Shown here one piece after another: positions 25,324-34,102 of a stretch of DNA of 64,000 nt. The translations under genes were made by a program, and so were the position numbers. The first letter of the stretch is position 1. Each line of letters opens with the position of its first letter. Origin of the DNA: Desulfobulbaceae bacterium. GTDB lineage: Bacteria; Desulfobacterota; Desulfobulbia; Desulfobulbales; Desulfocapsaceae. The DNA is taken from NCBI GenBank assembly GCA_011390165.1, contig JAABSV010000006.1, forward strand, positions 45,827 through 109,826, in the 5' to 3' direction. The notes beneath the pieces are model-generated. The model was not told the origin of the DNA. It did no database searches and saw only the letters and a program-made list of their open reading frames with translations.

Positions 25324-26319
25324 TCAGTCGACGATGCTGTCCAGCACCTTCTGGCCCCACTCCACGCCGACATCTTCGAGGACGACCGGCCAGACCACCT
25401 TTTTGATCTTGGCGGCTATCGAGGCGATCTGCTCGTCGGTGATCGGCACGATCTGGGCGCCGAAATCGGCCAGGCGTTTTTCGTCCTTGGCCTGGTCTTC
25501 TTTAGCCATTTTCCAACGATTCTGCTCAAACTGGTTCGCCACTTCGACCAGTTTCTCCTGCTGGTCCTGGGGCAGCCCATCAAACAGGGTCTTGTTGATG
25601 ATCAGGTACCACACCTCGAAATGGGTGTTGGCGGGGATGTAGTATTTGGTCACATCCCGGAACGAGGAGTAGTAGCCCTCGGCCCCGGAACCGATAACGC
25701 CGTCGACCACTCCAGTCTGCACGGCGGTGAAGGCCTCGGAGAAGGGGAGTGGCGCGGCCAGGTAGCCGGTCTGGTCAGCGAGCATCTGGAAGGTCTTCAT
25801 CGGTGGAACCCGCAGCTTGATCCCCTTGGCGGCATCGGGATCTCCCGGCGATACCGGTTCACGGTTGAGGGAGATACCGCCGAAATAGACCGGCCAGGCG
25901 GCCAGCAGGTGGATGTTCTGCTCGGCATAGAGTTCCCCGACCACCCGGCGCAGGCCGGCATCGGCTGAGTAGTTTCTCTGCGCCTGTTCCCAGTTTTTCA
26001 CCATGTAGGGGAAGTAAACCACCTGAAAGCGTTTATCGGCGGCCGACCCCGGGGGCTGGCAGGCCATGTCCACAGCCCCCAGGCCTACCCGTTCCTGGAC
26101 CACGGTATAGTCGCCCAGGGAACTGGCCGGGTAGAGTTTTCCCTTCAGCTTGCCGCCGGTGGCCTGATCAAGATTTTCGGCAAAGGCTCGAAGATCCTTG
26201 TCGATTGCCGTGTCCTGGGGCCGGACATGGCTGATTTTCAGGGTTTTCGCCTGAGCGAAGGTGGCTGCCAGTAGCAGACAGGCGACGAGCAGACAGATAC
26301 GTGGGAATTGTCTCTTCAT
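25324..26319 (-). CDS. dctP: TRAP transporter substrate-binding protein (DctP)
   Basis: This 331-residue periplasmic protein has a clear signal peptide (LLVACLLLAATFAQA). The DctP fold follows: KISHVRPQDTAIDK early, then GVDGVIGSGAEGYYS-like residues in the ligand region (motif TGVVDGVIG). It captures the substrate for the DctQM permease encoded just upstream. A good AGGAG site precedes the ATG. It is last in the operon, 105 bases after dctM, with a hairpin between. By context the ligand is probably the imino or amino acid, or derivative, oxidised by the upstream dehydrogenase. Confidence 0.92.
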   Translation of the reverse strand: MKRQFPRICLLVACLLLAATFAQAKTLKISHVRPQDTAIDKDLRAFAENLDQATGGKLKGKLYPASSLGDYTVVQERVGLGAVDMACQPPGSAADKRFQVVYFPYMVKNWEQAQRNYSADAGLRRVVGELYAEQNIHLLAAWPVYFGGISLNREPVSPGDPDAAKGIKLRVPPMKTFQMLADQTGYLAAPLPFSEAFTAVQTGVVDGVIGSGAEGYYSSFRDVTKYYIPANTHFEVWYLIINKTLFDGLPQDQQEKLVEVANQFEQNRWKMAKEDQAKDEKRLADFGAQIVPITDEQIASIAAKIKKVVWPVVLEDVGVEWGQKVLDSIVD

Positions 26320-26354
26320 TGTGGTGCTCCTTGGTTGCAGATTGTGGGGTGAAC

Positions 26355-26382
26355 ACCGGCAGGGATTGATTTCCCTACCGGT
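26355..26382 (-). other. Intercistronic stem-loop between dctM and dctP
   Basis: Arms 26355-26365 and 26372-26382 pair over 11 positions with one mismatch and a 6-base loop. No U-run follows on the minus strand. Such structures often stabilise the binding-protein transcript; that role is inferred. Confidence 0.5.
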
Positions 26383-26424
26383 ATATGCAGTTTGCCCCGG
26401 GGTTTGCCCCCCTGTCAGGGGAGA

Positions 26425-27729
26425 TCAATACCCGAAAAGAGCGGGGATGAACAGCGACAGGTCCGGCCACAGCGAGGTCAAAAAGACAACCGGGACATAG
26501 CCGAACAGAATCAGGGTCATCGCTGGTTTGATGATCTCGGAAAATTCCACCTTGCCGATCCGCATGCCGAGGTAGAGGATGCTGGCGTAGGGAGGGGTGA
26601 CCCCGCCCATGGCGGTGTTGACTCCCATGATCGCCGCAAACTGTACCGGCGTTACCCCGATTGCCTCCATCAGTGGCAGGAGCAGGGGGGCGATGAGGAT
26701 GATGGCGGTGACATCGTTGACGATCATCCCGACGAAAAAGAGCAGCAGATTGATCAGGATCAGCAGGAGGATCTTGTTCTCGGTAATGGTGAAGACCCCC
26801 TCTACCAGGGCCTGGGGAACGTCCTCCATGACAAAGATCTGGCTGAGCATCAGACTGAAAACGATCATCACCATGATTGCCCCCACCGCGGTGGCCGAGC
26901 TCTTTGCCGCCTCGATAAAGGAGTCCCAGGTGAGCCCGCGGTAGATCAGAAAACCCACCGGCAGGGCATAGATCACCGCCACCGCTGCCGCCTCGGTGGG
27001 GGTCATCACTCCGCCGTAGATGCCACCGAGGATGATCACCGGCATGATCAGTGCCGGAATGGCCCGGGTGGTGGCGGTTACCCCCTCTCGGACCTGCTGC
27101 GGTATCGGTTTGGGCGGGTCGATAATCAGCGGAAAATTGCGCGACATCACCAGGTTCACCACACAGAACAGCACGGTGATCACCAGGCCGGGGCCGAGGG
27201 TGGCAAGAAAACAGGCGAGGATCGAGGTGTCGGTGACCCAGCCGTAGATGATCATCGTGACGCTGGGCGGGATAAGCAGACCGAGGATCGAGGAGTTGGC
27301 CACCAGGGCGGTGGCGTAGCCGCGGGGGTAGCCTTTGGCGGCCATCTCCGGGATGAGCAGCGGTCCGGTGGCGGAGATGCCGGTCAAACCACTGCCGGAG
27401 ATCGCCCCGATGATTGCGCAGCTGAGGGTGGTGACCACTCCCAGCCCCCCCCTGATCCGGCCGACAAAGATGTTGACGAATTTGAGCAGGCTTTCGGCAA
27501 TGCCGCTGACGCTCATGATCGACCCGGCAAAGACGAAGAGGGGAATACAGAGGAGGACCGGGTTGGCCAGTTGGGTGAAGCCCCATACCATGGTGCCGTT
27601 CATGGTCGCCCCGCCAAAGAGCACCATGGTCATCAGCGCGCCGCCGAAACAGTAGGGGAGTGGTACCCCGAAACTGAGCATCAGGACAAGAACACCTAAA
27701 GATATAAAGGAGATGGTAATTATTTCCAT
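26425..27729 (-). CDS. dctM: TRAP transporter large permease (DctM)
   Basis: The 434-residue protein has about twelve hydrophobic helices and conserved DctM blocks (LQ-type FVFAGSIMSVSGIAESLL, IGAISGSGLTGISATGPLLIPEM, LLIPPSVTMIIYG). It is the ion-coupled translocating subunit of a tripartite secondary importer. The start at 27729 has AAGGAG. Four bases separate it from dctQ, indicating coupled expression. Confidence 0.94.
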   Translation of the reverse strand: MEIITISFISLGVLVLMLSFGVPLPYCFGGALMTMVLFGGATMNGTMVWGFTQLANPVLLCIPLFVFAGSIMSVSGIAESLLKFVNIFVGRIRGGLGVVTTLSCAIIGAISGSGLTGISATGPLLIPEMAAKGYPRGYATALVANSSILGLLIPPSVTMIIYGWVTDTSILACFLATLGPGLVITVLFCVVNLVMSRNFPLIIDPPKPIPQQVREGVTATTRAIPALIMPVIILGGIYGGVMTPTEAAAVAVIYALPVGFLIYRGLTWDSFIEAAKSSATAVGAIMVMIVFSLMLSQIFVMEDVPQALVEGVFTITENKILLLILINLLLFFVGMIVNDVTAIILIAPLLLPLMEAIGVTPVQFAAIMGVNTAMGGVTPPYASILYLGMRIGKVEFSEIIKPAMTLILFGYVPVVFLTSLWPDLSLFIPALFGY

Positions 27730-27733
27730 ATCG

Positions 27734-28216
27734 TTATACTCCTTGTTCGGGCGGGGCTGTGGCCATCAGTCTGGTCATGTTCAGAACCAGGTGACGGGTG
27801 GTGAAGATGGTCATCAGCACCAGGCCGATGAACAACGCCGACTCGGCATAGACGGTGGGAATATAGAGGGTCGGGCTCTCTTTCCAGACCCTGACGGCGT
27901 AGCGAAAGTAGTCCCAGGCCCAGTAGGTCAGCCAGCAGGAGACCAGCAGGGCCATGCTGTCGGCGATGACGCGGACGATCAGCCGCGCCCGAGCGGTGGT
28001 GAGAAAGACATCGAGGACATTGGCCTTGATCTGGGTATCCTCCCGGGAGGCGTTGACGCTGCCGAGAAAGTAGAGCCAGAGGGTGGGGTAGACGAGGATC
28101 TCTTCAAGCCCCATTACCGAGGTCTCGAATACATAGCGCATCACGACCTGGTAGAACTGGACGGCGGCAACGCTGGTAATCAGGGCCGTGAGGGTATAGC
28201 GGAAAAACCGTTCCAT
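27734..28216 (-). CDS. dctQ: TRAP transporter small permease (DctQ)
   Basis: A 160-residue four-helix membrane protein with the DctQ pattern (FYQVVMRYVFETSVMGLEEILVY and VNASREDTQIKANVL split over helices 2-3). It partners DctM in substrate import. The start has AGAGGA upstream. About 140 bases separate it from ridA, without an obvious promoter. Confidence 0.9.
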   Translation of the reverse strand: MERFFRYTLTALITSVAAVQFYQVVMRYVFETSVMGLEEILVYPTLWLYFLGSVNASREDTQIKANVLDVFLTTARARLIVRVIADSMALLVSCWLTYWAWDYFRYAVRVWKESPTLYIPTVYAESALFIGLVLMTIFTTRHLVLNMTRLMATAPPEQGV

Positions 28217-28359
28217 AGCCTTTTCCTCTGTTTTTTTATGTACATCACCCGACCAAAAGACCGCTGCGCGGTCACCAACTGCGATGCTTTAGGTGTATTC
28301 GTCAAGCTGGAGAGGCAAGGCGGCCGGCCATTCCCGGCCCGGCCGCTGTCGACGCAAAG

Positions 28360-28713
28360 CTATCCGGCTGCGGCGACAACGGTAATTTCCACCAGCAGGT
28401 CCGGCCTGGCCAGCCGGCTCTCGACGCAGGCCCGGGCCGGGGCGTAGCCCTGAGGAACCCAGCTGTCCCACACCTCGTTCATGCCGGCAAAGTCGACCAT
28501 GTCGCGCAGGTAGATAGTGGCCGAAAGCATCCGGCGGTTGTCGCTGCCGGCCTGCGCCAGCAGGTTGTCCACCTTGGCGAGCATATTTTCGGTCTGGGCG
28601 GTGATGCCGCTCAGACCGGCATCGGCCACCTGACCGCAGAGGTAGACTGTCCCGGCGTGCAGAACGATGCGGCTCATCCGCTGGCTGGTCTCGATTCTGG
28701 TTATTTCCGACAT
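28360..28713 (-). CDS. ridA: RidA-family enamine/imine deaminase
   Basis: This 117-residue trimeric Rid protein hydrolyses reactive enamine or imine intermediates to ketoacids and ammonia. Visible features are the VYLCGQVAD strand, a conserved arginine near the end of the fold ([18 protein letters not shown]) and overall family length. The ATG at 28713 has AAGGAG five bases upstream; a GTG one codon earlier is less likely. Its position between an FAD dehydrogenase and a TRAP importer fits clean-up of the imine produced by the dehydrogenase. Confidence 0.88.
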   Translation of the reverse strand: MSEITRIETSQRMSRIVLHAGTVYLCGQVADAGLSGITAQTENMLAKVDNLLAQAGSDNRRMLSATIYLRDMVDFAGMNEVWDSWVPQGYAPARACVESRLARPDLLVEITVVAAAG

Positions 28714-28735
28714 CACGGCTCCTTCTTCAGTTTGG

Positions 28736-30163
28736 CTATTTGCTTTGGTTTTTGAAGATGTTGGCCGGGCCGGAACCGCTTTCCGCCAGTTCCATAGCGG
28801 CGATCTCGCCTAAGGGAACAGGTTTTAACGGCGGTCGAATGCTGAGCAGGCCGGCCCGCTCGGGGGAGAGTCCGGTGGCCTCGGCGATCACCTCGGCGGT
28901 ACCCGGGCCGCACATTCGCCCCTGGCAGGGGCCCATCCCGCAGCGGGTGAGAATCTTCATCTCGTTGACTTCGGTGACCCCTTCGCCGATCACCTTGCGG
29001 ACCTGGCCGACGGTGACCATTTCACAGCGGCAGAGAACGGTGTCATCCGGCACTCTCCAGGTAGCTGGTCCCGGGGCGAACACCGCATCGACCAGGGGGC
29101 GGGGATGGCCGTCGTGGCGGAGGGCGGCCCGCAGCGGCAGGGCCTTGGCATCCCGCTCGTAAGCCGGCAATATTCCCAGGCAGCGGGCCACCTCGAGGGC
29201 GGCCAGTTCGCCTCTGTACTCGGCAGCAAGAGCGCCGGTGACACTGGCGCCGTCGCCGGCGGCGAAGATCCGCTCGTGGTTGGTCCGGCCCCATTTGTCG
29301 GTCTCCGGATACCAGTAGCGCTGCTCCCGGTTGTAGAGCATGTGGCAGCCTGCCTGCCGGAAAATATGGGTGCTGGGGATGACGCCGAAATGGAGAAGAA
29401 CGATATCCGCCGGATAATTGAGCTGGTTCCCGCCGGCACGGGCGGAAACCGCCTCCACTTTCTCCGTGCCGTGGCAACGGATATCGACAACCCCCTTGTG
29501 ATGGGGGACCCCGGAACGGCGGATCTCCTGGACCATTGCCAGCCCTTTCAGGAGAAAGTCGGTGCGCCGCATCGCCGCCGGAAGATGGGGCAGGGCCAGC
29601 GGTGAGGGAATCTTCGCAGTGGTCTCGAGGATGGCGGCGACCTGTACCCCCTTTTTGAGCAGGAGGGTTGACTCAAGGAGCAGCAGGGGGCCGCTGCCGG
29701 CGAGAACCACCTGACCGATCGGTTGCAGCCCGGCCTCCTTGGCCAGGTTGTTGGCTGCCCCGGCACCCATCACCCCCGGCAGTTCCCAGCCGGGGAGGGG
29801 TCTCGGCCGCTCCATCGCCCCGGTGGCGACAATGATGTAGGCGGCGTGGATCTGGGTTGAGCGGTCGTGGTGGGAGTAGCAGAGTGAGCCGTCAGCGCTC
29901 ACCTGCCAGACCGACGCCCCGGCCAGATAGCCGGCACCGCTTGTGCGAAACCGTTCGGCCACCGTCCCTCCCCTGTCGTACTCGGCACCAAGCAGGGCGA
30001 TGCTTTCCGGCGAGGCACTCTCGATATTGCGGTAGATCTGCCCGCCGGGGCGGAACTGTTCGTCGAGGAGAATCACCTTAAGACCGAGTTCGGCCAGGGA
30101 ACTGGCTGCCGCCATTCCCGCCGGACCGGCGCCGATAATCGCTGCATCATAGGAGCCGCTCAT
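28736..30163 (-). CDS. HcnB-like FAD oxidoreductase subunit with BFD-type Fe-S domain
   Basis: This 475-residue flavoprotein has an N-terminal dinucleotide fold ([15 protein letters not shown]) and a second nucleotide-binding region ([18 protein letters not shown]). The C-terminal BFD-like [2Fe-2S] motif is C-x-C (LCRCEMVT) then [12 protein letters not shown]. This is the alpha/B subunit type found in hydrogen cyanide synthase, opine oxidases and D-proline or D-hydroxyproline dehydrogenases. The ATG at 30163 overlaps the ferredoxin subunit stop (ATGA). The substrate is not fixed by sequence; HCN production is possible but unlikely with RidA and TRAP partners. Confidence 0.85.
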   Translation of the reverse strand: MSGSYDAAIIGAGPAGMAAASSLAELGLKVILLDEQFRPGGQIYRNIESASPESIALLGAEYDRGGTVAERFRTSGAGYLAGASVWQVSADGSLCYSHHDRSTQIHAAYIIVATGAMERPRPLPGWELPGVMGAGAANNLAKEAGLQPIGQVVLAGSGPLLLLESTLLLKKGVQVAAILETTAKIPSPLALPHLPAAMRRTDFLLKGLAMVQEIRRSGVPHHKGVVDIRCHGTEKVEAVSARAGGNQLNYPADIVLLHFGVIPSTHIFRQAGCHMLYNREQRYWYPETDKWGRTNHERIFAAGDGASVTGALAAEYRGELAALEVARCLGILPAYERDAKALPLRAALRHDGHPRPLVDAVFAPGPATWRVPDDTVLCRCEMVTVGQVRKVIGEGVTEVNEMKILTRCGMGPCQGRMCGPGTAEVIAEATGLSPERAGLLSIRPPLKPVPLGEIAAMELAESGSGPANIFKNQSK

Positions 30164-30450
30164 CGTCTGTTGCCTCCGTTTTCGGGAAGGTCTCTTTTGA
30201 TATCCATCCCCTCTTTCACCTCGGTGAGACAGGCCTGGCGCTTCCGGCCGTCGATCTCCAGCAGGCACTCGTGGCAGACGCCCATCAGGCAGTGGGGGGC
30301 ACAGGGCCTGCCGCCGGCAGGCGATACGCCGGTGATCAGTTCTCCTCTCGCCAGCAGGGCGGCAGCCACACTCATCTCTCCAGGCAGGGAGGTGACCTGG
30401 CCGTCGAGCAGCACTGATACCGGTGGTCGTGGTGGATTCTCTTTAAACAT
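30160..30450 (-). CDS. HcnA-like [2Fe-2S] ferredoxin subunit
   Basis: The 96-residue Fer2_4-type protein carries the cysteine set C-x3-C-x4-C-x2-C (CAPHCLMGVCHEC), with a fourth-loop cysteine in RQACL. It shuttles electrons between the two flavoprotein subunits on either side. It overlaps the DAO subunit gene by 8 bases and the HcnB-like gene by 4, so the three are translationally linked. Confidence 0.88.
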   Translation of the reverse strand: MFKENPPRPPVSVLLDGQVTSLPGEMSVAAALLARGELITGVSPAGGRPCAPHCLMGVCHECLLEIDGRKRQACLTEVKEGMDIKRDLPENGGNRR

Positions 30451-31564
30451 GGAAGCGTCCGTTGCTGAAGGATGAGATCTGTTCGGTTTCCTTTACTCCC
30501 AGGATCCACGGGGCGATGGCGGAGATCTTCAAAGGGGCCAGGGAAACCGCACTGTGCAGGGCGATGGCGGTAATTGCCGGATAGTCGCGGAGCCGGCTGT
30601 AGATCGGCGCGCCGTCCGGAGTCATGACCCGCACCGCACCCCAGGCCCTGACCCAGTTGAGGCGGGCCAGGGAGGGGAAGAGGGTGATGGCGTTTGCGGC
30701 CTGATTTTTCATCGCCTCCATGGTCACCTGACTGTCGTGGCCGGTCTCTTCGGTGGAGAGGCCGATGACAAAGGTTCCGTCGGGGGTCTGGCGGACGGCC
30801 AGAATCGGAATATCAAGCAGTCGCGGATGGCGTTCGGTGACCAGCAATTGTCCCCGTTGCGGATAGATCGGCAACCGTTCGCCCAAGGGGGCGAGGAGTT
30901 TGTTGGTGCCATGTCCGGCAGCGATAACCACCTTGGCGCAGGGGAACCTCTCGCCGTCGGCCAGGACCACGCAGCTGCCCGCCGTCGCCGGCTGGATGGC
31001 GGTGACGCTTTTGCCACAGAAGTACCGGCCTCCCCGCTTCTGGAATTCGGCGCGCAGGGCACCAAGCAGTTTCAACGGGTTGACATGGCCCTGGTCGGCA
31101 GCGTACATGAAGCCGGTGACCGCTTCACCGATGGGGAGATGGGGAATCATGCCGGCAAACTCTTCCCGGCGGATCATCCGTACCGGATAGTCGAGGCCGG
31201 CCTGTTTGCAGGTTTCCCGGAGGGACTGAACCGATTGCTCGTAGGCGGCAAACTGCTCTTCGCCCACCGCATGCACCGCGCCGCCGGTCCACTCCAGTTC
31301 CAGGTCGTAGCCGCTCTCCTCCTCGAGTTCGGCGGCAAAGGCGGGCCACTGTTCGGTGGCCATCCGACACCATTTGGCATAGACCGGACTGCTGCCCCCT
31401 TTGCACATATACCAGGTCAGGCCAAAATTACCCCGCGAAAGTCGCTGGCTGGGTAGCTGCTCGTCAAAGAGGAGCACCTTCCCTCCCCCAAGGCGTACCA
31501 GGCCAAGTGCCACAGCAGAGCCGGAGAGCCCGCCGCCAATGACGATGATGTCAGCTGATTCCAC
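30443..31564 (-). CDS. HcnC-like FAD-dependent amine/imino-acid dehydrogenase (DAO fold)
   Basis: The 373-residue catalytic subunit has a DAO-type FAD fold (IIVIGGGLSGSAVALGL), a GxGTN-like AAGHGTNKLLAPLG segment and the C-terminal RAWGAVRVMTPDGAPI region typical of D-amino acid, sarcosine and proline dehydrogenases. I place the start at GTG 31564, behind GGAGG with six bases spacing. An ATG at 31660 lies upstream of the predicted promoter and is excluded. It is the first gene of the operon that continues through Fe-S, HcnB-like, RidA and DctQMP genes. Confidence 0.85.
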   Translation of the reverse strand: MESADIIVIGGGLSGSAVALGLVRLGGGKVLLFDEQLPSQRLSRGNFGLTWYMCKGGSSPVYAKWCRMATEQWPAFAAELEEESGYDLELEWTGGAVHAVGEEQFAAYEQSVQSLRETCKQAGLDYPVRMIRREEFAGMIPHLPIGEAVTGFMYAADQGHVNPLKLLGALRAEFQKRGGRYFCGKSVTAIQPATAGSCVVLADGERFPCAKVVIAAGHGTNKLLAPLGERLPIYPQRGQLLVTERHPRLLDIPILAVRQTPDGTFVIGLSTEETGHDSQVTMEAMKNQAANAITLFPSLARLNWVRAWGAVRVMTPDGAPIYSRLRDYPAITAIALHSAVSLAPLKISAIAPWILGVKETEQISSFSNGRFHV

Positions 31565-31941
31565 AACACTCCTCCCTGTTGATGCCTTCCTGGTGCAGGT
31601 GAACGGGGCCCCCTTTCGGAAGCGGGGCAGGCAACGGGGGAAAAGCGAAAACTGTGCCACATCGTCAGGGTTGGCGAATGGTGGCCGGAAGAGTGGGCTC
31701 TGTTTTGGTCCAAAAGGGCCCTGGGACGTTTCTTAAGAATATGAAATAAAAAGATAAAAAAGCGCTTTTTTGAGGGTCGGCGGCCTGCCGCCGGTCAGCC
31801 TGTCGGGGGGGCGCCAGGATAGGGAGGAGATGTGGCCTCTGTCTCGTCTTGAAACACTTTTCAGGCCGCTTGTCTCCCCGACAGGCCAGTGGCCGGCCGC
31901 AGGGTGGGAAGAGGCGACAGTGTTTCAAATTAAGACATGTT
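31565..31941. promoter_or_regulatory. Regulatory gap upstream of the dehydrogenase operon
   Basis: This 377-base stretch has no credible ORF. It holds the -24/-12 promoter at 31645-31659. Farther up are several inverted repeats: TGAAA-N4-TTTCA (31850-31863), TTGAAACACT with its complement (31849-31858 and 31919-31928), and GCCTGTCGGGG with its complement (31798-31808 and 31876-31886). An A6-GCGC-T6 palindrome is at 31756-31771. They are at the distance expected for enhancer sites of a sigma-54 activator. Confidence 0.5.
31645..31659 (-). promoter_or_regulatory. Sigma-54 promoter of the dehydrogenase-RidA-TRAP operon
   Basis: Minus-strand TGGCAC-N5-TCGC, with a perfect -24 element, a one-base change in the -12 element and exact GG-N10-GC spacing. 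It lies about 80 bases upstream of the GTG start at 31564. Confidence 0.7.
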
Positions 31942-34041
31942 TCACTTTAAGCCGGTTGCTGGCCGGGCAAGGGATGGCGGTCGGCGGAGGTTGAAGAAAA
32001 AGAGGAGGGTGAAGAGGATCGCCGCAGCCAGATGGACCAGGTTGGGCATCGGGGCGATCAGGAAAAAGGCCAGGGCCAGGGAGAGTATCCGCAGCGGCAG
32101 GTTGAGCCGGTTCTCCAGGTGGCCCTGGAAGCCACCGGCGAAGGCATAGAGGCCGATGAAGGCAAAGGTGAAAATGGTCAGGTCATCGGCCCAGCTGCCG
32201 CCGAGAAAGGGGGTGTAGGCAAAGAGGATGGGAACGATGTACAGGCCCTTGGCCAGCTTCCAGCTGTAGAATCCGGTGATCATGGGTGGGGTCTTGGCGA
32301 TGGCGGCAGCGGTGAAGGCGGCGAGGGCGACCGGCGGGGTGACGTTGCTGTCCTGGCTGAGCCAGAAGATGATCATATGGGCGGAGAGGAGGGCGAAGGT
32401 GGCGGCATGGGGGGAGATGGCCAAATCCCGCAGGGTGTTGCTCAGCTCAAGGGGGACGGCGGCCAGCAGGGCCCGGGCCTCGGCCAGGGGCATCGCCTGG
32501 CCGAGCAGGGCGGCCTGCTCCGGCAGGGCGAGCAGGAAGATGGTCTTCGCCTCCTCGGAGAGCATGCCGCTGGCGATGATCTCCAGCAACTGGGCGTCGA
32601 CAATCAGGTTGTAGAGGGCCGGGGCCGAGAGGGTGCCGAGGACAATATAGGCGGCGGTCACCGGCAGTCCCATCCCCAGAACCAGGGAGGCGAGGGCGAT
32701 CAGGATGATGGCGATGAGCAGGTTGCCGCCGGCCCATTCGGTGATCATCAGCGAGAAGGTGTTGCCGATGCCGGCGGTGGTGATGACGTTGACGATGAGG
32801 CCGACACTGCACAGCAGGATGCCGGTCATCACCATGTTCCGCGCCCCCAGGGCGAGGGCCTCGAGGATTGCCTTCGGCCCCATCCGGTTGGGGGTAAACC
32901 AGGAGCCGACAACCACCGCGGCAATGGAGAACCCGGCGGCATAGGTCGGGGTGAAGCCGTAGACCAGCATGCCGATCAGGGCGGCGATGGGAAGGAGAAA
33001 GGGCAGCCCCCCCTCTTTCAGCACATCGACGGCACGAAGCTCCTCGGCCTCAACGAGACCGATTCCGGTCCGCTTTGCCTCGATACGGACGTAGAAGGCG
33101 ACACTGGCGAAATAGAGAATGGCCGGCAGGATGGAGACGACCACGATGGTGGTGTAGGGAATCTGGGTATAGCTGGCCATGACAAAGGCGCCGGCCCCCA
33201 TGATCGGCGGCATCAGCTGGCCGCCGGTGGATGCGGCCGCCTCGACGCCGGCGGCGAATTTGCTGTCAAAACCGGCCCGTTTCATCAGCGGGATGGTGAT
33301 CACTCCGGTGGAGGCGGTGTTGGCCACCGCCGAACCGGAGATGGTGCCGGTGAGGGCGGAGGCGAATACCGCCACCAGGCCGGGGCCGCCGATGGTCTTG
33401 CCGGCAACCACCCGGGCCAGGTTGATGACGAACTCGCCGGCCCCGGAGCGGAGGAGAAAGGCGCCGAAGAGGATGAACATGAAGACGAAGGTGGAGGAGA
33501 TCAGGGCGATATTACCGAACAGGCCGTCGTCGCCGTAGACCGAACGGAAGAGGATCGAGTCCGGGTTCAGACCACTGAACTTGAATACCCCGCCGAGCAG
33601 AGAGCCCCACCAGCCAATATAGCTCAGGGCGATGACGATCAGGACGGGGATGATCCAGCCGGTGGTCCGCCTGGTGAACTCCAGAGCGGAGAAGATCAGG
33701 ATGACCCCGGCCAGCCATTCGGCGCTGCTGAGACGCATCCCCCTGGCATAGATGGCGTCCTCCATGGCGATCATGTAGATCGCCGAGCTGGCGGCGGCCA
33801 GGCCGAGGAGGAGATCAACGGCCAGCAGCCAGGAGCGCTGGCGCCGTTGCCCGCCCAGAGGGTAAGTAAGGCAGCAGAGAAGGGCGAAACCGGAGTAGTG
33901 GAGGGCATTCTGCCAAAGGTTTGGCAGCAGGGTGATCAGGTTAAAGTAGATATGGACCAGGGAGACCAGCACCGCCAGGAAAAAGATGGTCTGCTCCTTC
34001 CATCCGCTTCGCTCGCTCTGAAAGATCTCACTCCTTTCCAC
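31942..34041 (-). CDS. TRAP transporter fused permease (DctQM fusion, TAXI type)
   Basis: This 699-residue membrane protein has some sixteen or more hydrophobic helices. The N-terminal third corresponds to DctQ and extra helices, and the rest is DctM-like (GTISGSAVANTASTGVITIPLMKRAGF, AASTGGQLMPPIMGAGAFVMASY). Fused permeases of this kind work with TAXI binding proteins, and one is encoded directly upstream with 61 bases between. The start is GTG at 34041 behind AGAGGTG. A 695-codon antisense frame across the gene is a mirror artefact. Confidence 0.92.
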   Translation of the reverse strand: MERSEIFQSERSGWKEQTIFFLAVLVSLVHIYFNLITLLPNLWQNALHYSGFALLCCLTYPLGGQRRQRSWLLAVDLLLGLAAASSAIYMIAMEDAIYARGMRLSSAEWLAGVILIFSALEFTRRTTGWIIPVLIVIALSYIGWWGSLLGGVFKFSGLNPDSILFRSVYGDDGLFGNIALISSTFVFMFILFGAFLLRSGAGEFVINLARVVAGKTIGGPGLVAVFASALTGTISGSAVANTASTGVITIPLMKRAGFDSKFAAGVEAAASTGGQLMPPIMGAGAFVMASYTQIPYTTIVVVSILPAILYFASVAFYVRIEAKRTGIGLVEAEELRAVDVLKEGGLPFLLPIAALIGMLVYGFTPTYAAGFSIAAVVVGSWFTPNRMGPKAILEALALGARNMVMTGILLCSVGLIVNVITTAGIGNTFSLMITEWAGGNLLIAIILIALASLVLGMGLPVTAAYIVLGTLSAPALYNLIVDAQLLEIIASGMLSEEAKTIFLLALPEQAALLGQAMPLAEARALLAAVPLELSNTLRDLAISPHAATFALLSAHMIIFWLSQDSNVTPPVALAAFTAAAIAKTPPMITGFYSWKLAKGLYIVPILFAYTPFLGGSWADDLTIFTFAFIGLYAFAGGFQGHLENRLNLPLRILSLALAFFLIAPMPNLVHLAAAILFTLLFFFNLRRPPSLARPATGLK

Positions 34042-34102
34042 CGCCGCACCTCTTTTTTGCTCTTTTCTTTCTCGGTTTCACCCCCCCTGTTTGGAGCGCT
34101 CG

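Noticed and set aside
28736..31564. Hydrogen cyanide synthase operon (hcnABC)
   Set aside because: The subunit types match, but gene order, RidA and the TRAP importer point to catabolism; the same subunits serve opine and imino acid dehydrogenases.
31756..31771. A6-GCGC-T6 palindrome as terminator
   Set aside because: Perfectly symmetric and T-ended on both strands, but the GC core has only four bases and no loop, so a stable terminator hairpin is unlikely.
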